From contig CM055315.2 in the NCBI GenBank assembly GCA_029255685.2, positions 72,445,681 to 72,509,680 of the forward strand: DNA of 64,000 nucleotides, in the 5' to 3' direction. This DNA is from Silene conica. Its lineage: Eukaryota; Streptophyta; Magnoliopsida; Caryophyllales; Caryophyllaceae. Shown one piece after another: positions 56,916 to 64,000 of the stretch. Each line of letters starts with the position of its first letter. The stretch's first letter is position 1. The notes beneath the pieces were generated by a model. The model saw only the letters and a list, made by a program, of their open reading frames with translations, did no database searches and had not been told where the DNA came from. A program made the translations under genes and the position numbers.

Positions 56916-59900
56916 GTCTTCCCTCCTTAAAATGAACTTCGTCCCGAAGTTCACAAGTGAGACTAACACATGTAGCACCTATATCGGCTTTAAAAAAAAG
57001 CGAGTTGTTACATTCTACCCTCGTTAAGAAAACTTTGTCCCCAAAGTTTAACATCTAACTAAATTAAAGTATGCTTCACGAAATACCAAACAACGCATAA
57101 CGGAATCAGCAGGGTTATCACGTATACTCAAACAATCACGACATACTAATTGGTCATGTCATAACAACTAGTCATATCATAAATCATTAAGATTTTGAAA
57201 TCCTATCCTACTTAAAACACGGTTACGTCCCCGTAACCTCATTATACAAATCTCAGCTCATTAATCCGTCTTACTCATTCCTTTATCTCATACCATCTTA
57301 CTCCACGTAACCAAGTATCGCCCTCATCGTCGAATCTAAGACCAAAGACAAGGGGTGGGTGAACCGGCGGAATAACTCAATAATCAAGGTCACACTTGAC
57401 CGAGAACACAATGTGGTACAACGGCTTAATAACTCATAACTCAAACCAACGACAAATTCTCAACTCAATTTTGATATCAAAATAGTCAAATATTCCGTTA
57501 AGGGTCTGCTCAACGCTCAGAGAGTAAAACCTCTAAACTACTCATCCACGAGTCAAGGTCAAAGAATACGACAACTCGATAAACTACTGAACTGCAATCT
57601 CAAACTCAAAACAAAATCAGCCATGACCTTTGTTCTAGACCCAAGAGAAACTCAATCTCATCAACTCAACCCGTCTCACAAACAAAAGGATTATATCATC
57701 AATAGGAAACATTAACTATAAAACTAAGGGAACAATTATTAATTGCAACGCAAGGAAGTACTCGTATATATGAAACCCATAACAATTATTATGCGAACAC
57801 ATATAACCTCAAGTAAACGAGAGTACTAGGATCGGTAGAAACCGTGTTACGCAGTAAAGCAGGATCAGGGTAGCTAACACCTACATACCTTTGAAATTTT
57901 ATCACAATTTAATATATTTACGACAATGTAACCAATCAAGAAGCACAGAGTTCACACTTGACAAATTAAAATGTTTCATGCTCCTAATCATATTATAGAA
58001 GCAAAATCATATCTTAGGAGAAAGACATAGAGTAAAATTAGTTAACGTAATTAAACAGGGAACATTGACATATTTCACAAGATGTACACAAATCATAGGC
58101 TCACAAAACCGTTTAACATTCTCAGATATCAATAAGTTAACAAAATCACTTAGGTACATTTCCCGTCCACTCACGTTATATCATTTATCATGAAACTATT
58201 ACTATATACAACTTGCAAAATAAGGGTTTTATACAATGCGCAGCAATTATACATTCAAACAGGATTTCATCGATACACAGCTACAGAATTGTCATATTGC
58301 AAACAATCACCATAATTATCAACATCAAGCTTTGTCCTGGTTTATCACTTTTGAAAATATTTCGAAGTGTTTGTAACATTAAAAGGGTAGTTTTTGACAA
58401 TTTGTAAACACGAATCAAGGACAATTTTACAAGTCATAGATCGAAACAAGACCACACGGGATATTCGAACTCCCCTTTACTAACCATTGTTCTTGTAGTT
58501 CATGAATTATGAAAACAAAATTTAACGATAAAAGTAAACGAATTCACCAGACTAGCATTTCCATAAATCATATTTCAAACAATTTATAATTCAACACATC
58601 GCAATCAGATTCTAAATATAACAATATGCTATTCATTGTAGGGTATAACAATGTACTTGAAAAAGTTATAAAGATTATAATCACAGGAAACTAGACAGAG
58701 ATGAACCATCAATATCCAAAAGTACATCAACAAGTTTCACATTGCTCAAATAAACACAATTACGTATAACCCTTAGATTACTATGTCATGTTAGTAAGCT
58801 TACCAGTTAAATTCCATCCCGCCACTTGGCAAGACTCTTCTCAGATAAGCATGCTTTTGACATCACATACGAGTAGCACATAATTAGTTTGAGGTCGAAA
58901 TGTTAGACATATAATTGAAACGATTCTATATTAAACTTGACGAAATAAACAAGGTTATGCTATCACACAGTGAGGTTCTTACTCATACCATATGCCTACT
59001 ATTCACGTTACTAATGTCGTATCAGGATATCACGGGGTCACATCACATAATTCACATTTGATTAAACTTTTATATGAACTTACATACCTCACCATTTCAC
59101 CAACGAAACATTATGCAGCAACTTACAAAAATCATAATTAAATAACAACTCGTTCAGATTTTACATGGCATACCATTTTGAAACATGAACGAATATTCTG
59201 AACAGTACAGTTGGAACTATGCATAAACAATGACCAAGTTTTTAAATGATTTCTTTTACAAAAAGATGGGTCAAAACGGGACTGTGCAGTAACAATCCGA
59301 CCACTGTCGACTAAAATATTTATTTCTCGCAAGATATAAGTCGTTTTAACATGAAACCAAAAGCATTGGAAAGTTAATTCAGAAGGTTATCATGCATAAA
59401 TTTTTTTTATAGACATATAGAGAACATATTTTAAAGGGCAGCTCGTACAACCAAGGTAACATTATGAAGTTTATCAAAATTTTGGTTCCTTTGCAATTTC
59501 ACATTACTCCATCGAAAGTCAATCATTCCCCTTCGAAAGCACGTTGTCATAATATTTGAAGCATAGGCATCACTTTGCACCATATTAACATTCGTTCCTC
59601 ATTTCCAGTATAATTATCATCTAGTACACAGTAAAGATTTTGAAACTGAAAATAGAAACAATTAAAGAATTCACTAATTTCATATGCATAATTAAATATG
59701 GAATTGGCATGTAAATTTAAAGAAGAACTTACACATAACTATATGACATTCATAGCTTGGCGTAACACATTTCGTATATCACTAGATAGGGATTGCTAAG
59801 GCAATTAGTAAAAGTAATAACAATCATAAATCTCAAAATTCGATCGCATTTGATTAGTAAGCCAGACAGTAAACTCTTGCAAAGGGTAAGGAATTCAAAT

Positions 59901-60582
59901 AAGAAGTATATACACACTCATAATAGCAACAAAACAGTTATCAACTGACACGACGTCCGTTTCGGCCTACTACCTTTATGCACATGACTTAACTTGATTC
60001 CGCATCCTGTAACAACATTGCCTGGCTGGCTCTATTAGCCATTCCAGTCAATCATGGTCATATCTCTCCTACATTTAACCTCCTTGGTAGCTATAGATTA
60101 TGGTGCTTCTATCATCAACTCATTACACACGTCATTATACTATATCTATACCTAAGGGTTCAGGGATCACATAACCGCATGCATACAAGTCAAACTCATA
60201 TACTCCTACTCATATCCTCAAAACTTGGAAGTCATATATATCAACCAACATTCAATATCATTATCATGTTTCACAATACAAATCTCCAACCATGTTTCAC
60301 ATCATAACTTACCTCATCCCGCTCCTGCAAAACTGTTAGTACAATATAGGCAACTAGGCAAGGTCCGATCTTTTATCTTGTTACTACCCATTCTCTGCAT
60401 CACTAAAAGGTTACCAGGTTAGACTGAAAGGGCCAGTGGCTTGGTTTGAGGGGGCCCCTAACTCATCCCAATCCTGGGGCTCCTAACAGTTACTAACCTG
60501 GGGTTCATTTTATTAGACTCTTCCTACGTTCATTATTATTCATTTGGTTTAGGCCTGAGGATCGTTCGCTCTAATACCACTT
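56916..60582 (-). other. Non-coding interior of the LARD-like element
   Basis: 3.67 kb without any frame longer than about 65 residues and without gag, protease, RT or integrase motifs. The primer-binding site is at 60567-60579 and the polypurine tract at 56916-56928. Confidence 0.8.
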
Positions 60583-61662
60583 TGTAACACCCCAATTTAT
60601 TAAGGAGCCTTTAGCAAGACATCCTCAGTAAATAGAGCTGTTACCATCTCGGAATATCCGAGGTAATGAATAACAAAGTAAATCAAACCAAAGTACTTTA
60701 TATAAAAACTGATAAATTTTAAACTTTGGTATTACAAAACTACGCAACAGAATAAAAGTACAACTGATGATATTCTATAAGTGGTATAATTCCAAGTCGG
60801 TCCCAAAACTGCATCTCACATTCCCGTCCCAGTTCCTAGCTCATCTGTCGCTTTCCTGTAGAATCTACTCCCCATTCCGGATCATCATAGGTGTCACACG
60901 AATACACAGGGTCAACCACGAGGTTGAGTAGGAAAAACATCAATAAGACATAAATGAACATACAATAACTTCCTTCCATCTCCACATCGTTCAACCAACC
61001 ACTTCACCACCATCACACCACACCTTCCATCACACCACACCTTCCATGGCCATATCACAAGTCCCATATCACAAGTCCCATATCACAAGACCCATATCAC
61101 AAGCCCCTTCCTCCACGATAATCAATAATAATCAAATAATCACAATACAATCAAGATTAAGTATATTAATCGCATAATGAGTGACCTCATGTCATAATAC
61201 GACCACAGACATAATATTCCCCTACCTCAAACTGCAGAAAGACAGCCGAACAGCTGCTAGAAGTACTCCACCTCGAACTCAGTTCCTATAAATATTACTT
61301 AACATCAATTTCTAACCACACCACCAAACACTACTGATAAATTATCCGATCATGTTCATAATTAATACGCTTACCACACACTGTAAATATATGTATCGAC
61401 ATACTCATATACATACCCATTACTATTAACTCGTTATTCATATCAATCATCATTAGTTGATTATAAACCAGCTACATATAAACTTATTATATATGGTATA
61501 CGATAAAATGAATAATTATTATTAAATCAGTATCAACAACAATTTAAATAATTACTAATAGTCACAACATTTATTAATAACAAGACTAATAACAATGATA
61601 ATCATTATATTATTATTAATAATAATAAGGATACAAACAAACAATAAAAGATCATATTAAAC

Positions 61663-61708
<46 letters not shown>

Positions 61709-64000
61709 TCATGATGATCACAAGGCAACAAAACACAAACAAACCCACCAACCCCCGACAAACAGCCAAGCCAACGCCCCAAACAACCCCCTGACCAGCC
61801 CCCTTACACCGCCCTAACGACAGCCTTACCGAGTCCGAACCACCACCCATCCACGGTGATTGTGACCATTGGACCGTGACGCACCTAAAGATCCCGACCA
61901 CCACCCTTGGCTCAACCCTAGCAGCCCTTGACACGAGCCCAAACCTCACTGGTCACCCACAGCATTCCGTTGTACCGATATACCGACCTTGGTAGACAGC
62001 CCCATAACTTCCTACTAACACCACCACTAACCCGACCAACCACCTCTCACGACACCTTGCGTCTCACACTACTCCCTGATGCCCCACGCTAGCCTTCGAG
62101 TCCACACCTCCCTCTGAAACAGCCCTCCACAAACACGCACTACACCACGGTTTCCCTTGTTCCTGTGTTAACGAACAGGCTGTCAAAACAGCCTGCTCTG
62201 GCCACCACGCACCCTCTGACCACCACCCTATAACCTTCGACACACTACCAACCATTACTCATGACCCTCGACAAGAATCAGACTCGAAATACCAAAGAAC
62301 GACTACAAAACGACATAAGCGTATAACTCCGGAAACAGAGTATGTAAAACGTGTCTACTGTGCTCGTCCTTGGGTCCCTGTTAAACGAGTTACAGCGGTG
62401 GAATGGTGGTTTAACTCGAGGGGCATATAAAACATATTACGATAGTTCCTCCCTGTGGGGAATAAAGCATGTATTCGCCCTAAACTTGCAGGATTATAAT
62501 GAAATTTACAGTTGTGAATATTGTCATAAGATAAATAAAACATGAAAAGAATACAACCTTGGGTCCTTGCTTGAATAGGCCTAAGAACAAGAATTAAAGT
62601 AAATTCCCTCCTATAACTTGCACCCAAGACTTAGTTTGAGACGATGCCGCGTGTGCTAGAAAATACTCTCCAATTGCCTTGCAATATGGGGAGAGCCTTT
62701 TGAGGTTTTAGATGTGAGATCTGAGTTTTGGGAAAAGAATGTTCTCAAAACCCTAATTGTGAGAATTATGATTCAACAGTTACTGACATAAGGAGAAGGA
62801 CTCTCCTTATGTAGTGAATACATGGGTCGGCCGAATTGGATGGGTGAGAGTGGGCTTTCTCCACTCTTACCTTATTCCTTTGCATGATTCGACCCGATTT
62901 GCTAAATATTATTTGCGGGATTTTAATTACATGTATCAGATATTAATGCAGTCGATGTATTAATAATGGTCTGATAAAATTACGATATTGTATAATTACC
63001 CAAATTAATATAACCGTTTATATTAATACGCGAATACAATATTTAATTAAATATAACCGCTTATATTTAATTTTACGAATTAAACATGTAATCCGTATTA
63101 GCTAAAATTATTTAATCCGTATTAAATAATAATCTCAACATCTTATTGACTAATTTAATAGTCAATACCTCTGACTAACTGTTTAGTCATATTCGGCATA
63201 AATGTGACTGTATTTTCATACCTTCACATCTCTCAAACGTGTCCTATAGGTGTGACGTATAGGGACCAGTTGATCACCGCCATCCGTATGACAATAACGT
63301 CAAACTTATCTAGCAAGCCAACCGTTATTGATAAACGTGGATCAACTGGTAATAATACTGAAGTATGCCCTTGTGATCCTTAAAGAGATTTAATAAGTCA
63401 TTGTACTTAATTGTCAAGGACACCAGCCCCAACAATCTCCCACTTGTCCGTACAAGGGTATGTGCAATGACGTTATCACACTACATGTGGAGGACACAAG
63501 GCTCCAACACTCCCAACACTCTAATTGATCGAAAACTTATAAAAGGGGTGTAAAACTTACGAGTGAACATGACGCGATGACGACGGCGGGGTGATATTTG
63601 TCTTCCTGGTTGTCTGCTCGTTTCTCTCGTGAGGTTAGGGTGATAGCTTGATGATGAAGGGAGGCTGGATGAGTTCGTGTAGGGGAGGGTAGGGTTTGTA
63701 TGATGGGAGAGTATTAGTTATACGGGTTATACGATAAAAAGGGATGTAAAACACATTTTGTTTGGTTAAAACTCACGGTTTAACCGATTTAACCCAAGCC
63801 CATCACACCTCTATATGGGTTATACGATAAAATTCCGTTCTTGACTCGTAAGTACTAAAAGATGAGTATATAAACTTATATGGTTTATAAAATAAATTAG
63901 CATCGAATAACTAACCATAATACTTCGTCATGAAATAAAATATCAAACCACTCATTAATACGAATTATGAAAATACGGGCTATTACCGTTCCCGTTCGCA
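60583..64000 (-). repeat. LTR of the LARD-like element (5' LTR by orientation), cut by window end
   Basis: Matches the first LTR, with a shorter ATA/AAT run (about 61666-61704), a small local duplication near 61022-61080, and a nested 1.06-kb solo LTR. By comparison with the first LTR about 140 bp lie beyond the window. Confidence 0.88.
62454..63509. mobile_element. Solo LTR nested in the 5' LTR
   Basis: A 1,056-bp TG...CA unit from TGTGGGGAATAAAGC to GGCTCCAACA, flanked by the perfect 5-bp duplication CTCCC (62449-62453 and 63510-63514). The sister LTR shows the empty site at about 56281-56290. It is a fossil with no coding content. Confidence 0.92.

Larger units (their letters stand above)
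54410..64000 (-). mobile_element. Non-coding LTR retrotransposon (LARD-like), 3' to 5' across the window end
   Basis: Two LTRs starting TGTAACACCCCAATTTATTA (54410 and 60583) enclose 3.67 kb. Orientation is minus: a primer-binding site like initiator tRNA-Met (TGGTATTAGAGCG, 60579-60567) adjoins the right LTR, and a purine tract (AAGGAGGGAAGAC) adjoins the left. LTR divergence is roughly 1.5-2% by eye, suggesting an age of about a million years. The interior has no gag or pol. The right LTR is cut by the window edge, so the TSD cannot be checked. It looks structurally whole but non-autonomous. Confidence 0.88.

Overview
This is nuclear DNA from a flowering plant, probably a eudicot. The evidence is a FAR1/FHY3-family light-signalling gene, GT-AG introns, telo-box and site II promoter motifs, plant mobile domain (PMD) genes, and Stowaway, Pack-MULE, TRIM and LARD-type elements. 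I cannot name the species. The window is mostly transposable elements, with two convincing host genes: NIP7 (minus strand, 5588-6160) and a complete FHY3/FAR1 ortholog (plus strand, 30889-34030, seven coding exons). I see no rRNA, tRNA or CRISPR locus.

Layout. 1-1469: 3' part of a PIF/Harbinger element ending in its inverted repeat and a TTA site. 1807-3955: a decayed hAT gene whose distal part is folded into an inverted duplication. 5588-6400: NIP7 and its promoter. 6713-11454: MULE-1, a 4.7-kb element with an OTU-bearing transposase and a second, convergent gene. 11510-16044: MULE-2, a Pack-MULE-like element with a perfect 9-bp TSD and a captured PPR fragment. 16054-21156: AT-rich DNA with Helitron ends and a Stowaway MITE. 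21157-27291: MULE-3, a transposase plus PMD gene. 28010-29047: a foldback element. 30293-34030: FHY3/FAR1. 36254-41912: MULE-4, a decayed relative of MULE-3 with two nested hAT MITEs. 42172-46959: a LINE split by a 2.86-kb solo LTR that carries hairpin arrays. 46960-47574: a gypsy gag fragment. 48532-52589: a mariner element with Stowaway-type ends and an extra gene. 54410-64000: a young non-coding LTR element (LARD-like) whose second LTR holds a solo LTR.

How it fits together. Four MULEs surround FHY3/FAR1, which is itself a domesticated MULE transposase. In MULE-3 a short intron can join the transposase reading frame directly to the PMD frame. Three MULEs carry arrays of short palindromes near their ends or in their introns. 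The strongest unexplained signal is the ten-unit array in the solo LTR at 43319-43817: a conserved 24-nt box whose flanking arms differ from unit to unit yet mostly stay complementary.
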